Source: an uncultured Bacteroidales bacterium (GTDB lineage Bacteria; Bacteroidota; Bacteroidia; Bacteroidales; UBA11471). From it: 64,000 nucleotides of DNA. The notes beneath the pieces are model-generated. The model was not told the origin of the DNA. It worked only from the letters and a program-made list of their open reading frames with translations, and did no database searches. The stretch spans positions 52,329 to 116,328 of the forward strand of contig CANQQA010000005.1 of the NCBI GenBank assembly GCA_947625885.1. The letters are read 5' to 3'. The translations under genes and the position numbers were made by a program. Below, piece after piece: positions 45,240-55,943 of the stretch; positions within the stretch are counted from its first letter, which is position 1, and the number at the start of each line of letters is the position of its first letter.

Positions 45240-46247
45240 TTAAAGCGCATTTTCACGAATCAGGTATTCGGCAATCTGCACGGCATTGAGCGCCGCACCT
45301 TTTTTTATCTGGTCGCTGACCGCCCAGAAAGCAAGTCCGTTCGGGTTTGCCAAATCTTTCCGGATACGCCCCACATACACGGGGTCTTTTCCGGCAATGT
45401 CGAGCGGCATGGGATAGACGCGCTTTTCGGGGTCGTCCATCAGCACTACGCCGTCGGCGTGAGCAAAAGCCTCGCGGGCTTCCTCCACCGACACGGGGCG
45501 TTCGGTTTCCAGCCATATCGACTCGGAATGAGCGCGCATCACGGGCACGCGCACGCAGGTGGCGCTTACTTTCACATCGGAGTGCATGATTTTGCGCGTT
45601 TCGTTGTACATCTTCATCTCCTCTTTGGTATAGAGGTTATCGGTGAAGACATCGACCTGCGGTATCACATTGTATGCCAACTGATAAAAGAATTTATTGA
45701 CCGTAGGTTTCTTACCCTCTATCAACTCCTCGTACTGGTGAACCAGCTCCGCCATGGCTGCGGCACCTGCACCGCTGGCTGCCTGATAGGTTGAAACATG
45801 CACCGAGCGGATATGCGAAATATTTTCGATTGCCTGCAAAGCGACCACCATTTGTATAGTGGTGCAATTGGGGTTGGCGATGACGCTGCGCGGGCGCACT
45901 TTGGCATCGGGAGCATTCACTTCGGGAACGACCAAAGGCACGTCCTCGTCCATACGGAATGCACTCGAATTGTCAATCATCACCGCGCCATATTTGGTAA
46001 TCGTCTTTTCAAACTCTTTCGAGGTACCGGCTCCCGCCGAAGTAAAAGCGATATCCACGCCTTTGAAATCGTCGTTGTGCCGCAACTCTTTCACCACGAT
46101 TTCTTTTCCTCGAAAAGCATACGATGTTCCGGCGCTGCGGGACGAACCGAACAGCAACAATTCATCGACCGGAAAATTCCGTTCGGCAAGCACCCGCAGG
46201 AACTCCTGCCCTACGGCACCGCTTGCTCCGACAATAGCAACTTTCAT
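45240..46247 (-). CDS. asd: Aspartate-semialdehyde dehydrogenase
   Basis: Asd reduces aspartyl phosphate to the semialdehyde that feeds lysine/diaminopimelate, methionine and threonine synthesis. The 335-residue protein has the NADP-binding [18 protein letters not shown], catalytic Cys128 in [12 protein letters not shown], the substrate loop [15 protein letters not shown] and [15 protein letters not shown] with the active His. It is a single gene transcribed away from the antiporter. Confidence 0.97.
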   Translation of the reverse strand: MKVAIVGASGAVGQEFLRVLAERNFPVDELLLFGSSRSAGTSYAFRGKEIVVKELRHNDDFKGVDIAFTSAGAGTSKEFEKTITKYGAVMIDNSSAFRMDEDVPLVVPEVNAPDAKVRPRSVIANPNCTTIQMVVALQAIENISHIRSVHVSTYQAASGAGAAAMAELVHQYEELIEGKKPTVNKFFYQLAYNVIPQVDVFTDNLYTKEEMKMYNETRKIMHSDVKVSATCVRVPVMRAHSESIWLETERPVSVEEAREAFAHADGVVLMDDPEKRVYPMPLDIAGKDPVYVGRIRKDLANPNGLAFWAVSDQIKKGAALNAVQIAEYLIRENAL

Positions 46248-46307
46248 ATTTTTATCCTTTTATTTTTCCGAATGATGACGACCTTGTCGGTCGGCACAAA
46301 GATTTGG

Positions 46308-46315
46308 CAAAATTA
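46308..46315 (-). promoter_or_regulatory. -7 promoter element of asd
   Basis: On the minus strand TAATTTTG lies 61 bases before the ATG. The nearest TTTG upstream is 24 bases away, slightly beyond the usual spacing. Confidence 0.4.
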
Positions 46316-46419
46316 GCGCTTTTTCGTTGATTTTTCGCACAAAAATCAAGATATTTATCGGAAAGTGCGTTTTTCTGTACGATTTTTCATTTATCCGGCA
46401 AATATATCCGCATTTTTCG

Positions 46420-46427
46420 TACCTTTG
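46420..46427 (+). promoter_or_regulatory. -7 promoter element of the antiporter gene
   Basis: TACCTTTG lies 28 bases before the ATG at 46455. No well placed -33 TTG is seen. Confidence 0.55.
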
Positions 46428-46454
46428 TAAAGGTATTGTATAGAGAACAGTTTT

Positions 46455-48626
46455 ATGGATTTCAGCCGATTCATGCCGACACTTCCGTTCAGCGACCCGG
46501 TACTGATATTTTTTATCGTACTGACAATCATACTGTTCGCCCCTCTGTTGCTCAACAGACTGCGGATACCGCACATTATCGGCATGATTCTCGCCGGCAT
46601 GATTTTCGGCCCGCACGGTCTGAATTTTCTCGCCCACGACAGCAGCTTCACGATTTTCGGGAACGTGGGACTTCTCTACCTGATGTTCCTCGTGGGGCTT
46701 GAAATGAATATCCACGATTTCCGCAAAATAAAATCGCGGGGCATCGCTTTCGGTACGTACACGTTTCTGCTGCCCATGATACTCGGCACGCTGTCGAGCT
46801 ATTACCTGCTGCGGCTCGACCTGCCGACTTCGATACTGCTGGCAAGTATGTACGCCTCGCACACGCTGGTGGCCTATCCTATCGTGCTGCGTTACGGTGT
46901 GGGCAAACAGCCCGCCGTTACCATTACCATTGCCGGCACCGTGATTACAGTGTTGGGGGCGCTGCTCATTCTGGCAATCATCGTGGGCAAACAGACGGGC
47001 GTCATAAACGAATGGTTCTGGTTGCGTCTCACGCTCGGCATCGCGATTTACTGCACCTTTATTTTATACGTTTTTCCACGACTTGCCCGCTGGTTTTTCA
47101 AGAAATACAGCGACAGCGTATCGCAATACATTTTCGTGCTGGCGCTGGTGTTCTCCGCTTCGTTCCTTGCCAAGCCGGCAGGGCTCGAACCCATCATCGG
47201 CGCATTCTTCGCCGGTATCGTGCTCAACCGTTTCATACCGTCGGTATCACCGTTGATGAACCGCATCGAGTTCGTGGGCAATGCGCTTTTCATACCCTAT
47301 TTCCTCATCGGCGTGGGAATGCTCATCGACCTGTCCGTCATCTTTTCCGGCTGGAAAGCGCTCTTCGTCGCCCTCGTCATGTCGGGTGTCGCCACGCTCT
47401 CGAAATGGCTCGCCGCGTGGGTTACGCAAAAACATTTCGGGCTGACGAAAACCGACCGCGCCATGATTTTCGGACTGAGCAACGGACAGGCTGCCGCCAC
47501 GCTGGCTGCCGTGCTTATCGGCTACAACCTCGGGCTTTTCGACGAAAACATTCTCAACGGTACGATTATCATGATTCTGGTAACCTGCACCATCAGCTCG
47601 TTTGCCACCGAGCGTGCGGCGCAGAAAATGGTAACGCTCCGCCCCGTCGAAGAAAACGACAAAGAGCTGTCCGCTTCGCGCGATGCCCGCATTCTCATTC
47701 CGGTGGCAAACCCCGACACGCTCGAAAACCTCATCAATTTCGCCATACTCTCCAAAGGGGAGCGCCGGCAAAACCCGCTGTATGCCCTGCACGTCATCGA
47801 CGACAACAAAGAGACGAAACACGCCAATGCCGCCGGCGTACAACTTCTCGAACAAGCCGAAAAAACGGCGGCGGCATCGGACATTAAGGTGAAAGGCATT
47901 TCGCGATACGACATCAACATCGCCAGCGGCATTATCCACACGATTAAGGAGCAGAACATTTCGGAGGTCGTGCTCGGTCTGCACCACAAGAGCAACATCG
48001 TGGACAGCTTCTTCGGCTCCAAAGTCGAAGACCTGCTCAAAAACACCAACAAAATGGTCTCCATCGCGAAGTGCATCACCCCTATCAACATGATAACCCG
48101 CATCGTCGTCGCCGTGCCGGAAAAGGCGCAATACGAAAGCGGCTTCACCAAGTGGATAGACCGCATCGCCAACATGGGGCGGCAGATAGGCTGCCGTGTC
48201 ATTTTCTACGCTCACCCCGATACCATGGTGCAGCTGCAAGCCATACTGCAACAGCGGAAAGACAACTTGCGCAGCGAATTCGAGCGGCTCGACAGCTGGG
48301 AAGAAATACTCACTCTTACGGGCGTCATTCTGCAAGACGATCTGTTCGTCCTCATAAGCGCGCGCCGCACGTCGCTCTCGTACAATAGCGAATTCGAGAA
48401 ACTGCCGCTGCAACTCTCCCGCTACTTCGCCGAAAACAATTTCGTCGTGCTTTTCCCCGAACAGTTCGGCGACGCACCCGAGCTGCCCACGTTCACCTCC
48501 GACCCGCTGGCTATCAACGTACAGCGCAACTATACACAGTTTACGACCTTGCGCGACTTCTTCGACAAGCTGACCCGCCGCCACAAACTCTGGAACCACC
48601 GCCGCCAGAAAATAAAGAAAGAATGA
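46455..48626 (+). CDS. CPA2-family cation:proton antiporter with C-terminal cytosolic domain
   Basis: This 723-residue protein has an N-terminal Na+/H+ exchanger domain with ~12 helices (residues ~15-395). Signatures include LLNRLRIPHIIGMILAGMIFG, FLVGLEMN, AKPAGLEPIIGAFFAGIVLN and FGLSNGQAAATLAAVLIG. The last ~320 residues are hydrophilic and look like one or two universal-stress-type domains (DARILIPVANPDTLENLI and IVVAVPEKAQ), likely a nucleotide-sensing regulator. It exchanges Na+ or K+ for H+ in the inner membrane. It is a single gene. Since cdaA is in this window, c-di-AMP control is a possible but untested link. Confidence 0.92.
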   Translation: MDFSRFMPTLPFSDPVLIFFIVLTIILFAPLLLNRLRIPHIIGMILAGMIFGPHGLNFLAHDSSFTIFGNVGLLYLMFLVGLEMNIHDFRKIKSRGIAFGTYTFLLPMILGTLSSYYLLRLDLPTSILLASMYASHTLVAYPIVLRYGVGKQPAVTITIAGTVITVLGALLILAIIVGKQTGVINEWFWLRLTLGIAIYCTFILYVFPRLARWFFKKYSDSVSQYIFVLALVFSASFLAKPAGLEPIIGAFFAGIVLNRFIPSVSPLMNRIEFVGNALFIPYFLIGVGMLIDLSVIFSGWKALFVALVMSGVATLSKWLAAWVTQKHFGLTKTDRAMIFGLSNGQAAATLAAVLIGYNLGLFDENILNGTIIMILVTCTISSFATERAAQKMVTLRPVEENDKELSASRDARILIPVANPDTLENLINFAILSKGERRQNPLYALHVIDDNKETKHANAAGVQLLEQAEKTAAASDIKVKGISRYDINIASGIIHTIKEQNISEVVLGLHHKSNIVDSFFGSKVEDLLKNTNKMVSIAKCITPINMITRIVVAVPEKAQYESGFTKWIDRIANMGRQIGCRVIFYAHPDTMVQLQAILQQRKDNLRSEFERLDSWEEILTLTGVILQDDLFVLISARRTSLSYNSEFEKLPLQLSRYFAENNFVVLFPEQFGDAPELPTFTSDPLAINVQRNYTQFTTLRDFFDKLTRRHKLWNHRRQKIKKE

Positions 48627-48692
48627 CCCGCCGGTCGGCAGCGCAATGTCTATTGAATTTCATACGTTTTTCATACAACCCGATATTTTTGT

Positions 48693-48700
48693 TACCTTTG
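48693..48700 (+). promoter_or_regulatory. -7 promoter element of the nfnAB-like operon
   Basis: TACCTTTG lies 25 bases before the ATG at 48726. No clear -33 TTG is seen. Confidence 0.55.
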
Positions 48701-48725
48701 TCCGTCGAAACACAACAGACACGTT

Positions 48726-49517
48726 ATGAACAAAATCGTCAATAAAGAATACTTCTCCGCCAACGTCGTGAAACTCGAAGTGGAGGCGCCGCTCATCGCA
48801 CGGGCGCGCAAAGCGGGGCACTTCGTCATCGTGCGCACGGGCGAAAAAGGCGAGCGCATACCGCTCACCATCACCTCTGCCGATGTCGAACGCGGCACCA
48901 TCACCTTAGTCATACAAGCCGTCGGGAAATCGACGCGCAAACTCTGCGCCCTCGAAGCGGGCGACTACATTACCGACGTCGTGGGTCCGCTCGGCAAAGC
49001 CACCCATATCGAAAAATTCGGCACCGTAGTCTGTTGCGGCGGCGGTGTGGGCGTAGCACCCCTGCTCCCGATTGTCGAAGCGATGAAAAAAGCCGGCAAC
49101 AAAGTCATCACCGTACTGGCAGCCCGCACCAAAGAGCTCATCATTCTCGAAGAGCAGATGCGACAGCACTCCGACGAAGTAATCATCATGACCGACGACG
49201 GCTCCTACGGGAGAAAAGGGCTTGTAACCAACGGCGTGGAAGAGGTCATCAACCGAGAGAAAGTGGACTTGTGCGTTACCATAGGTCCGGCTGTGATGAT
49301 GAAATTCGTCGCCCTGCTGACGAAAAAATACGACCTCCCCACCATCGCGTCGCTCAACACGATTATGGTAGACGGCACGGGTATGTGCGGCGCCTGCCGG
49401 GTTACCGTAGGCGGCAAAACGAAATTCGTCTGCGTGGACGGACCCGAGTTCGATGCGCATCAAGTCGATTTCGACGAAATGCTCATGCGGCTCTCATCTT
49501 ATAAAGGTATCGAATAA
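48726..49517 (+). CDS. nfnA: Ferredoxin-NADP reductase-like FAD/NAD subunit (NfnA/SudB type)
   Basis: This 263-residue protein has an FAD-binding barrel (residues ~1-95), an NAD(P) domain (CCGGGVGVAPLLPIVEAMKK) and a C-terminal [2Fe-2S] site with Cys221, Cys224 and Cys236 in MCGACRVTVGGKTKFVC. The layout is that of the small subunit of NADH-dependent ferredoxin:NADP oxidoreductase, which couples NADH and ferredoxin to NADP. Dihydroorotate-dehydrogenase electron transfer subunits are related, but the partner gene 10 bases downstream points to NfnAB. The ferredoxin at 3.3 kb could be the electron partner. Confidence 0.88.
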   Translation: MNKIVNKEYFSANVVKLEVEAPLIARARKAGHFVIVRTGEKGERIPLTITSADVERGTITLVIQAVGKSTRKLCALEAGDYITDVVGPLGKATHIEKFGTVVCCGGGVGVAPLLPIVEAMKKAGNKVITVLAARTKELIILEEQMRQHSDEVIIMTDDGSYGRKGLVTNGVEEVINREKVDLCVTIGPAVMMKFVALLTKKYDLPTIASLNTIMVDGTGMCGACRVTVGGKTKFVCVDGPEFDAHQVDFDEMLMRLSSYKGIE

Positions 49518-49527
49518 ACGAATCGAC

Positions 49528-50997
49528 ATGGACAACAAAGAATATCTGAACGCACAGCGCGCCGAGGCTTGGCGCGAAGCCCTGCGGAAATCGAAACCCA
49601 ACAAAGACCGCATAGGCATAGCCCGCGTGGCGATGAACGAACTCGCTCCCGACTACCGCATTACGTGCAACGAAGAAGTGAATCAAGGTCTTAATCGGAA
49701 GCAAGCCCTGCTCGAAGCGAGCCGCTGCCTCGACTGTCCGGAACCGCTCTGCACCACCGGCTGCCCCGTCGGCATCAACATTCCGAAATTCATCAAGAAC
49801 ATCGAGCGCGGCGAAATACTCGAAGCCGCACGCACGCTGAAAGAAACCAGTGCGCTGCCTGCCGTCTGCGGGCGCGTGTGTCCACAGGAGAAGCAGTGCG
49901 AATCGAAATGCTTTTACCTGCAAAAACTGAAAAAAGAGCCGGTCGCCATCGGCTACCTCGAACGTTTCGCCGCCGACTACGAACGGGAAAGCGGACAAAT
50001 ATCCGTGCCCGAAATACCGCAGCGCAACGGCATAAAAATCGCCGTAGTAGGGTCGGGACCTGCCGGGCTCTCCTTCGCCGGCGACATGATAAAAAAAGGA
50101 TACGCCGTAACCGTATTCGAGGCGCTGCACGAAATCGGCGGCGTACTCAAATACGGCATTCCCGAATTTCGTCTGCCCAACAGCATCGTCGATGTCGAAA
50201 TCGACAACCTGCGGAAAATGGGCGTCGAGTTCGTTACCGACTGCATCATCGGTAAAACGCTCTCGTATGACGACTTGCACGAAATGGGCTTCAAAGGCAT
50301 ATTCGCAGCAAGCGGCGCCGGACTGCCCCGCTTCATGAACATTCCGGGAGAAAATCTTATCGGCGTGATGTCGAGCAACGAATACCTCACCCGCGTCAAT
50401 CTGATGCGGGCTGCCGACCCCGAAGCCGACACGCCGGTACTGCCGGGTCGCAAAGTCGCTATCATCGGCGGCGGAAACACCGCCATGGACTCGGTGCGCA
50501 CCGCCCGACGGCTCGGCGCCGAACGGGCGATTATCGTCTATCGCCGCAGCGAAGAAGAGATGCCCGCCCGCATCGAAGAGGTGAAACACGCCAAAGAAGA
50601 GGGCATCGAATTTATGACCCTGCACAACCCCATCGAATACATCGGCGACGAGAAAGGGCACGTAACCCGTATGCGCCTGCAAAAAATGACGCTGGGCGAG
50701 CCCGACGCTTCGGGTCGCCGCAGCCCCGTACCCATACCCGGCGCCATTGTGGAAATCGACGTCGATATGGTCATCGTCAGCGTCGGCGTATCGCCCAACC
50801 CGTTGATACCAAACACATTCAAAGGATTGACCATCAGCCCGAAAGGCACCATTGTCGTCGATGAAAGCTCCATGCGGAGCGACCTGCCCGACCTCTACGC
50901 CGGCGGCGACATCGTGCGCGGCGGTGCCACCGTGATACTCGCCATGGGCGACGGGCGACGGGCAGCTTCCGCCATGGACGCGCAATTTCACCGATAA
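49528..50997 (+). CDS. nfnB: Glutamate synthase small-subunit-like flavoprotein (NfnB/GltA type)
   Basis: This 489-residue protein starts with an [4Fe-4S] domain ([20 protein letters not shown], then [20 protein letters not shown]), followed by FAD ([19 protein letters not shown]) and NAD(P) ([19 protein letters not shown]) domains and ends [19 protein letters not shown]. Alone such proteins are called NADPH-dependent glutamate synthase; next to an NfnA-like gene, 10 bases upstream, it is more likely the large subunit of the transhydrogenase. The frame is open 25 codons further upstream inside nfnA; I use the Met at 49528, which follows the nfnA stop. Confidence 0.88.
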   Translation: MDNKEYLNAQRAEAWREALRKSKPNKDRIGIARVAMNELAPDYRITCNEEVNQGLNRKQALLEASRCLDCPEPLCTTGCPVGINIPKFIKNIERGEILEAARTLKETSALPAVCGRVCPQEKQCESKCFYLQKLKKEPVAIGYLERFAADYERESGQISVPEIPQRNGIKIAVVGSGPAGLSFAGDMIKKGYAVTVFEALHEIGGVLKYGIPEFRLPNSIVDVEIDNLRKMGVEFVTDCIIGKTLSYDDLHEMGFKGIFAASGAGLPRFMNIPGENLIGVMSSNEYLTRVNLMRAADPEADTPVLPGRKVAIIGGGNTAMDSVRTARRLGAERAIIVYRRSEEEMPARIEEVKHAKEEGIEFMTLHNPIEYIGDEKGHVTRMRLQKMTLGEPDASGRRSPVPIPGAIVEIDVDMVIVSVGVSPNPLIPNTFKGLTISPKGTIVVDESSMRSDLPDLYAGGDIVRGGATVILAMGDGRRAASAMDAQFHR

Positions 50998-51016
50998 AGA
51001 TTCTTTCGGAAAAACG

Positions 51017-51050
51017 TTTGACTTTTTCGATAAAAAAAATTCTACCTTTG
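51017..51050 (+). promoter_or_regulatory. Promoter of panB
   Basis: TTTG (51017-51020) and TACCTTTG (51043-51050) are 22 bases apart, within the accepted Bacteroidota range. The -7 box ends 35 bases before the ATG. Confidence 0.65.
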
Positions 51051-51085
51051 CATCGAAAATCATTCAACCCCTAAACAGAATCTCT

Positions 51086-51904
51086 ATGTCAACCTACACC
51101 GAAGACAACCGCAAGGTAACGACCCGCCGTCTTGCCGAAATGAAAGAACGCGGTGAAAAAATTTCCATGCTTACCGCCTACGACTACTCCATGGCGACAC
51201 TCATCGACCGCGCCGGTATGGACGTCATTTTAGTCGGCGACTCCGCCTCGAATGTCATGGCGGGAAATGCCACGACGCTACCCATGACGCTCGACCAGAT
51301 GATTTACCACGGACAGGCGGTCGTGCGGGCGGTACGGCGCGCGTTGGTCGTCATAGATATGCCTTTCGGCTCTTATCAGGGCAACTCCAAAGAGGCGGTG
51401 GCTTCCGCGATACGCATCATGAAAGAGACGGGCGCCGACGCCGTGAAGCTGGAAGGCGGCGAGGAAATCCGCGAATCCATTTCCCGCATACTGAGCGCGG
51501 GAATCCCTATCATGGGGCATCTCGGACTCACGCCCCAATCCATCAATAAATTCGGTACATACGCCGTGCGCGCGCAGGAAGAAGCCGAAGCGCAGCAGCT
51601 CATCAAAGATGCGCACCTGCTCGAACAGCTCGGCTGTTTCGCCGTCGTGCTCGAAAAAATTCCCGCCAAGCTCGCCGCCCGCGTAGCCGAGGAGGTAAGT
51701 ATCCCCGTCATCGGAATCGGCGCCGGCGGAGGCGTGGACGGGCAAGTGCTCGTAATGCACGACATGCTGGGCATCAACAAAGATTTTTCACCGCGCTTTC
51801 TGCGCCGCTATGCCGACCTGCACAGCGTCATCACCGACGCCGTGAAGCAGTACATCTGCGACGTGAAATCGAGCGACTTCCCGAACGAATCGGAGCAATA
51901 CTGA
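51086..51904 (+). CDS. panB: 3-Methyl-2-oxobutanoate hydroxymethyltransferase
   Basis: PanB adds a hydroxymethyl group to ketoisovalerate, the first committed step to pantothenate and coenzyme A. The 272-residue TIM barrel shows [40 protein letters not shown], the magnesium-binding [27 protein letters not shown] and [19 protein letters not shown]. It is a single gene with its own promoter and terminator; panC and panD are not nearby. Confidence 0.97.
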   Translation: MSTYTEDNRKVTTRRLAEMKERGEKISMLTAYDYSMATLIDRAGMDVILVGDSASNVMAGNATTLPMTLDQMIYHGQAVVRAVRRALVVIDMPFGSYQGNSKEAVASAIRIMKETGADAVKLEGGEEIRESISRILSAGIPIMGHLGLTPQSINKFGTYAVRAQEEAEAQQLIKDAHLLEQLGCFAVVLEKIPAKLAARVAEEVSIPVIGIGAGGGVDGQVLVMHDMLGINKDFSPRFLRRYADLHSVITDAVKQYICDVKSSDFPNESEQY

Positions 51905-51929
51905 TTCCGACAGAAAATACAAAATACCG

Positions 51930-51960
51930 AAAGGGGATTGACCGGCGGTCAATCCCCTTT
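51930..51960. terminator. Bidirectional terminator between panB and the DUF3109 gene
   Basis: AAAGGGGATTGACC (51930-51943) and its exact complement (51947-51960) form a 14-bp stem with a GGC loop, followed by a T run on the plus strand. It lies between convergent genes. Confidence 0.85.
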
Positions 51961-51961
51961 T

Positions 51962-52543
51962 TCATTTTTCCTTTTGCTGCAAATAAATTTCGGCGGTATG
52001 CGCCAACTCGTCGTACCATGCCTCGCCGAAGCAGCGTATGAGCGGCTCCCGCAAAAAACGATAGACCCGCACCCCTTCTTTGCGTCCGAGCACTTCGGCA
52101 GCCTTGCATATTTTCCAGCGGTGATAATTGACCGCCGTAAAGGCGGGATAGCGGGTAATCCGTATCGGATAGAGGTGGCACGACAGGGGTTTATAAAAAG
52201 CGATGCGTCCCTCCCGAAAGGCTTTTTCGATAGCGCACATACACCTGCCGTTTTCGCCGTAGCACGTAAATACGCAGTCTTTGCCTCCGACAATGGAGGT
52301 TACCAAGTCGCCCTCCTCATCGACATATGCCACGCCCTGCCGCGCTATGACTTCGCGGGCGGCGGGAGTCAGGTCGTCGAGGAGCTGCGGCAGCAGCTCT
52401 TGCAGTTGCCGGTACTCCTCCTCCGTAATCGGTGCGCCGGCATCGCCTTCGATGCAGCAGGCGCCGCGACAGGCGTCGAGGTTGCACACGAAGTGGCGTT
52501 CCACCACATCGAGGCTCACGAGGGCATCGCCTATCTGCAACAT
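51962..52543 (-). CDS. DUF3109 family cysteine-rich protein
   Basis: This 193-residue protein belongs to the DUF3109 (YkgJ-like zinc/iron chelate) group, whose function is unknown. Cysteines cluster in FVCNLDACRGACCIEGDAG, KDCVFTCYGENGRCMCAIEK and YKPLSCHLYPIRI, the usual metal- or cluster-binding pattern. I start at MLQIGDALVSLDVVE (52543), as in relatives; a Met 12 codons upstream would overlap the gpmI end. It lies 17 bases after gpmI and is probably the last gene of the operon. Confidence 0.88.
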   Translation of the reverse strand: MLQIGDALVSLDVVERHFVCNLDACRGACCIEGDAGAPITEEEYRQLQELLPQLLDDLTPAAREVIARQGVAYVDEEGDLVTSIVGGKDCVFTCYGENGRCMCAIEKAFREGRIAFYKPLSCHLYPIRITRYPAFTAVNYHRWKICKAAEVLGRKEGVRVYRFLREPLIRCFGEAWYDELAHTAEIYLQQKEK

Positions 52544-52560
52544 ATATGTCTCGGCGTCTT

Positions 52561-54087
52561 TCAATCCGTAATCAGGCATTTGCCCGTCATTTCGGGTGGT
52601 GTCGCGATGCCCATGATATGGCAGAGCGAGGGGGCGACGTCCGCCAAAATGCCGTTTGCCACGCGGGCGTGTCTGTTCGGCGTTACGTACACGAAGGGCA
52701 CGGGATTGAGCGAGTGCGCCGTGTTGGGCGTGCCGTCTTCGTTGAGGGCGTGGTCGGCGTTGCCGTGGTCGGCGATGATGATAGCTTCGTAGCCGGCAGC
52801 CACCGCCGTGTCGATAACCGAGCCGACGCACTCATCGACGGCGACGACGGCTTTTTCTATGGCGCTGTACACGCTGGTGTGCCCCACCATATCGCCGTTG
52901 GCGAAGTTGCACACCACCAAGTCGTATTTTCCCGACGCCAGCGCCTTGTTGAGCGACTCTTTCACTTCGTAAACGCTCATTTCGGGCTTCAGGTCGTAGG
53001 TAGCCACTTTGGGCGAGGGAATAAGTATGCGGTCTTCCTGCTCGAACTCGGCTTCGCGCCCGCCCGAGAAGAAGAACGTTACATGGGCGTATTTTTCGGT
53101 TTCGGCGATGCGCAGCTGCCGGCGACCGGCTTTCGCCACGACTTCGCCCAGCGTATTCACCACATTTTCCTTGTCAAAAAGAATATGCAAGCCCGTAAAC
53201 TTGGCATCGTAGGGTGTCATGCAGCAATAGTAAAGCGGCAGCGTGTGCATACCGAGTTCGGGCATATCCTGCTGGGTGAGTACGATAGTAAGCTCTTTGG
53301 CGCGGTCGTTGCGGTAGTTGAAGAATATCACCACGTCGTCGGGTTCGATGACGGCAACAGGTTTTCCGGCGGCATCGACATGAACGACGGGCTTTACAAA
53401 CTCGTCGGTTACGCCGGCGTCGTACGAAGCCTGCATGGCAGCCTGCATATCGGCAGCCGGCGTGCCCTTGCCCGACACCACGAGGTCGTAAGCCTCTTTG
53501 ATGCGCTCCCAGCGTTTGTCGCGGTCCATGGCGTAGTAGCGCCCCACAATAGAAGCGATTTTCCCGCCGGTGGCGGCAAGATGTTTTTCGAGGTCGGCAA
53601 TGAAGCCTTTACCGCTGCGGGGGTCGGTGTCGCGACCGTCCATGAAGCAGTGCACGAAATGGTCGGCGATACCGTATTCACGGGCGATGTCGCAGAGGGC
53701 GAAAAGGTGGTCGAGCGAGCTGTGTACGCCGCCGTCGGACACCAACCCCATGAAATGCACCCGCTTGCGGTGGTCACGGGCGTATGAAAATGCTTTCACG
53801 ATTTCGGGGTTGGAGAGAATCGAGCGGTCTTGACAGGCGCGGTTGATTTTCACCAAGTCCTGATAGACGATGCGACCGGCGCCGATATTGAGGTGCCCCA
53901 CTTCGGAGTTGCCCATTTGTCCGTCGGGCAGTCCCACGTTTTCGCCCGACGCTTGCAGCTGCGAATGGGGGTATTCCGCCAGCAGTTTGTCCCAGTGCGG
54001 CGTCGGGGTGTTATAGATGACATCGTCTTTGGCGCGGTCGCCGATGCCCCAGCCGTCGAGAATCAACAGAAATGCTTTCTTATTCAT
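52561..54087 (-). CDS. gpmI: 2,3-bisphosphoglycerate-independent phosphoglycerate mutase
   Basis: GpmI interconverts 3- and 2-phosphoglycerate in glycolysis using two Mn2+ ions. The 508-residue protein is full length: [11 protein letters not shown] with metal Asp11, the phosphoserine Ser61 in [39 protein letters not shown] and the metal-binding [15 protein letters not shown]. It lies 45 bases after the acyl-CoA ligase gene on the same strand and may share its message. Confidence 0.97.
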   Translation of the reverse strand: MNKKAFLLILDGWGIGDRAKDDVIYNTPTPHWDKLLAEYPHSQLQASGENVGLPDGQMGNSEVGHLNIGAGRIVYQDLVKINRACQDRSILSNPEIVKAFSYARDHRKRVHFMGLVSDGGVHSSLDHLFALCDIAREYGIADHFVHCFMDGRDTDPRSGKGFIADLEKHLAATGGKIASIVGRYYAMDRDKRWERIKEAYDLVVSGKGTPAADMQAAMQASYDAGVTDEFVKPVVHVDAAGKPVAVIEPDDVVIFFNYRNDRAKELTIVLTQQDMPELGMHTLPLYYCCMTPYDAKFTGLHILFDKENVVNTLGEVVAKAGRRQLRIAETEKYAHVTFFFSGGREAEFEQEDRILIPSPKVATYDLKPEMSVYEVKESLNKALASGKYDLVVCNFANGDMVGHTSVYSAIEKAVVAVDECVGSVIDTAVAAGYEAIIIADHGNADHALNEDGTPNTAHSLNPVPFVYVTPNRHARVANGILADVAPSLCHIMGIATPPEMTGKCLITD

Positions 54088-54132
54088 TGTCGTAAATTTT
54101 TTATGGATTTCTTTTTTACCTTTATTTTTCGG

Positions 54133-55830
54133 TCAGGCTTCGGCTTTTTCCTTATCGGGAAACGGCTCGAAGTTGGTATAGAGATACCGTTTGATGCTGC
54201 GCTTGGGCGTTTTCTCGAACTCGGACTGGTAGATGCGTATATACGCGATGTTTTCGTAAGCCGCCAGTTCCTTGTTGATGTTGCGGCGTACCTCCTCCAT
54301 CGCCACCGGCAGGTCGTCGAGGGAAAGACCGTAGGCATCGACCGCCTCGAAGTCGGGATAGACCAACGCCACGAGTTTACCCTCTTTTTCGATGACCAGA
54401 CTCTCCATGACGAACGGCATGTTGTTGAGTTTCGATTCGATTTCTTCGGGGTAGATGTTCTGCCCGTTCGCGCCGAGAATCATCGTCTTGTAGCGACCTT
54501 TTATGAAGATGGTGTCGTCGTCGCCCACCGTGCCCATGTCGCCGGTATGCAGCCACCCGTCGGCATCTATAACGTTTGCGGTGGCTTCTTCGTTCTTATA
54601 ATAACCTTTCATAACATTTTCGCCGCGCACGCATATCTCGCCCGGAATCACGTGCGGGTCGGCGGAGTCGATTTTCACCTCCATGTAGCCTTCGAGAATG
54701 CGACCCGACGAGCGAGGCACGAACTTCTTCCAGTGCGTATAGCTGATGAGCGGGGCGCACTCCGTCATGCCGTAGCCCACCGTGAAGGGGATTTTTATTT
54801 TGTAGAGGAACTGCTCCACTTCGGCATTGAGCGGCGCGCCGCCCACAATTACTTGCTCGAAGCGTCCGCCGAAAGCGTCGATGAGCTTTTTGCATATCTG
54901 CCCGTAGATGCGGGTGTCGAGCAGGGGGAGCGAGAGTGCCAGCCGCATCGGGCGTTTTTGCAGCATAGGCAGTATCTGCTTCCGGTATATCTTTTCGAGA
55001 ATCAGGGGTACGCAGATGATAAGGTTGGGTTTCACCTCCTCCAAGGCTTTGAGCAGGATTTTCGGCGAAGGAATTTTCCCCAACAGGGTAACGTGCGTAC
55101 CCACCGCCAACGGCGTCAGCAGGTCGAATGCGCAGCCGTAGGCGTGTGCCAGCGGCAAGAACGAGAGGCATTTACTCCCGCGATAGTGCAGTTTCGATTC
55201 TATGCCGAAGCAGGTGTTGCCCGCCAGATTGTTGCCCGTAAGCATCACCCCTTTGCTGAATCCCGTCGTGCCCGACGTGTAATTGATAAGACTCACCTTG
55301 TCGTTGCCCAGCTCGGCGTACTTCACGTCATCGCGCGAAAAACCTTTGGGGTAGGCGCTGCGGAAGTGGGCATCGGCATCCGCCCAATACTGCATGATGT
55401 CTTCGCCGTCGCGCTGGTCGAGGCAGGTGTAATTGTCGAGCGAAACGACCCCGCGTATCTGCGGCAGCTTCTCCATTTCGATATGCTCCCACGCCAGACT
55501 GCCGGCAAAAAGCAGTATCGAGTCGGAATGGTTGATGATATGGTGCACATCGTTGGGATTGAAATCCTGCAAAATGGGCACGATGATGGCGCCGTAGGTA
55601 ACCGTCGCAAAAAACGCCATGACCCAGCGCGGCGTATTCCGCCCTATCAGCGCGATTTTGTCGCCGCGGCGTATGCGGCAGTGTTTCAGCAGCAGATGCA
55701 ACCGCGCTATTTGTTCCGCCATTTCACCGTAAGTGAAAGACTCCCGCGTGTTGTAGTCGGTCAATGCCGGAAGCTCCCAATTCTCTTGGAAGCTCTTTTC
55801 ATACAGTTTAATGAAATTCCGCTCTATCAT
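54133..55830 (-). CDS. Long-chain acyl-CoA synthetase-like AMP-binding enzyme
   Basis: This 565-residue ANL-superfamily enzyme activates a fatty acid as acyl-adenylate and transfers it to CoA. Motifs are the P-loop INYTSGTTGFSKG (residues 182-194), GYGMTECAPLISY, GWLHTGDMGTVGDDDTIFIKG and the catalytic-lysine hinge GANGQNIYPEEIESKL. Length fits long-chain fatty-acid-CoA ligases of Bacteroidota. Chain-length preference is not evident. It is the first gene of a minus-strand run with gpmI and the DUF3109 gene. Confidence 0.92.
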   Translation of the reverse strand: MIERNFIKLYEKSFQENWELPALTDYNTRESFTYGEMAEQIARLHLLLKHCRIRRGDKIALIGRNTPRWVMAFFATVTYGAIIVPILQDFNPNDVHHIINHSDSILLFAGSLAWEHIEMEKLPQIRGVVSLDNYTCLDQRDGEDIMQYWADADAHFRSAYPKGFSRDDVKYAELGNDKVSLINYTSGTTGFSKGVMLTGNNLAGNTCFGIESKLHYRGSKCLSFLPLAHAYGCAFDLLTPLAVGTHVTLLGKIPSPKILLKALEEVKPNLIICVPLILEKIYRKQILPMLQKRPMRLALSLPLLDTRIYGQICKKLIDAFGGRFEQVIVGGAPLNAEVEQFLYKIKIPFTVGYGMTECAPLISYTHWKKFVPRSSGRILEGYMEVKIDSADPHVIPGEICVRGENVMKGYYKNEEATANVIDADGWLHTGDMGTVGDDDTIFIKGRYKTMILGANGQNIYPEEIESKLNNMPFVMESLVIEKEGKLVALVYPDFEAVDAYGLSLDDLPVAMEEVRRNINKELAAYENIAYIRIYQSEFEKTPKRSIKRYLYTNFEPFPDKEKAEA

Positions 55831-55862
55831 ACGCTTTCAGGGGGATATTTGCCATTCGGTTG

Positions 55863-55870
55863 CAAATATA
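55863..55870 (-). promoter_or_regulatory. -7 promoter element of the acyl-CoA ligase operon
   Basis: On the minus strand TATATTTG fits TAnnTTTG and lies 33 bases before the ATG. No well spaced -33 TTG is seen. Confidence 0.45.
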
Positions 55871-55943
55871 CGAAATAAAACCGAAAAATTGTAAATTCGG
55901 GCAAATTGCCGAAAACGTATCGAAAAAAGGTGAAAAGTTTTCT

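Noticed and set aside
49483..51063. A 526-codon open frame opposite nfnB
   Set aside because: It covers the reverse of a complete flavoprotein gene and has no motif of its own.
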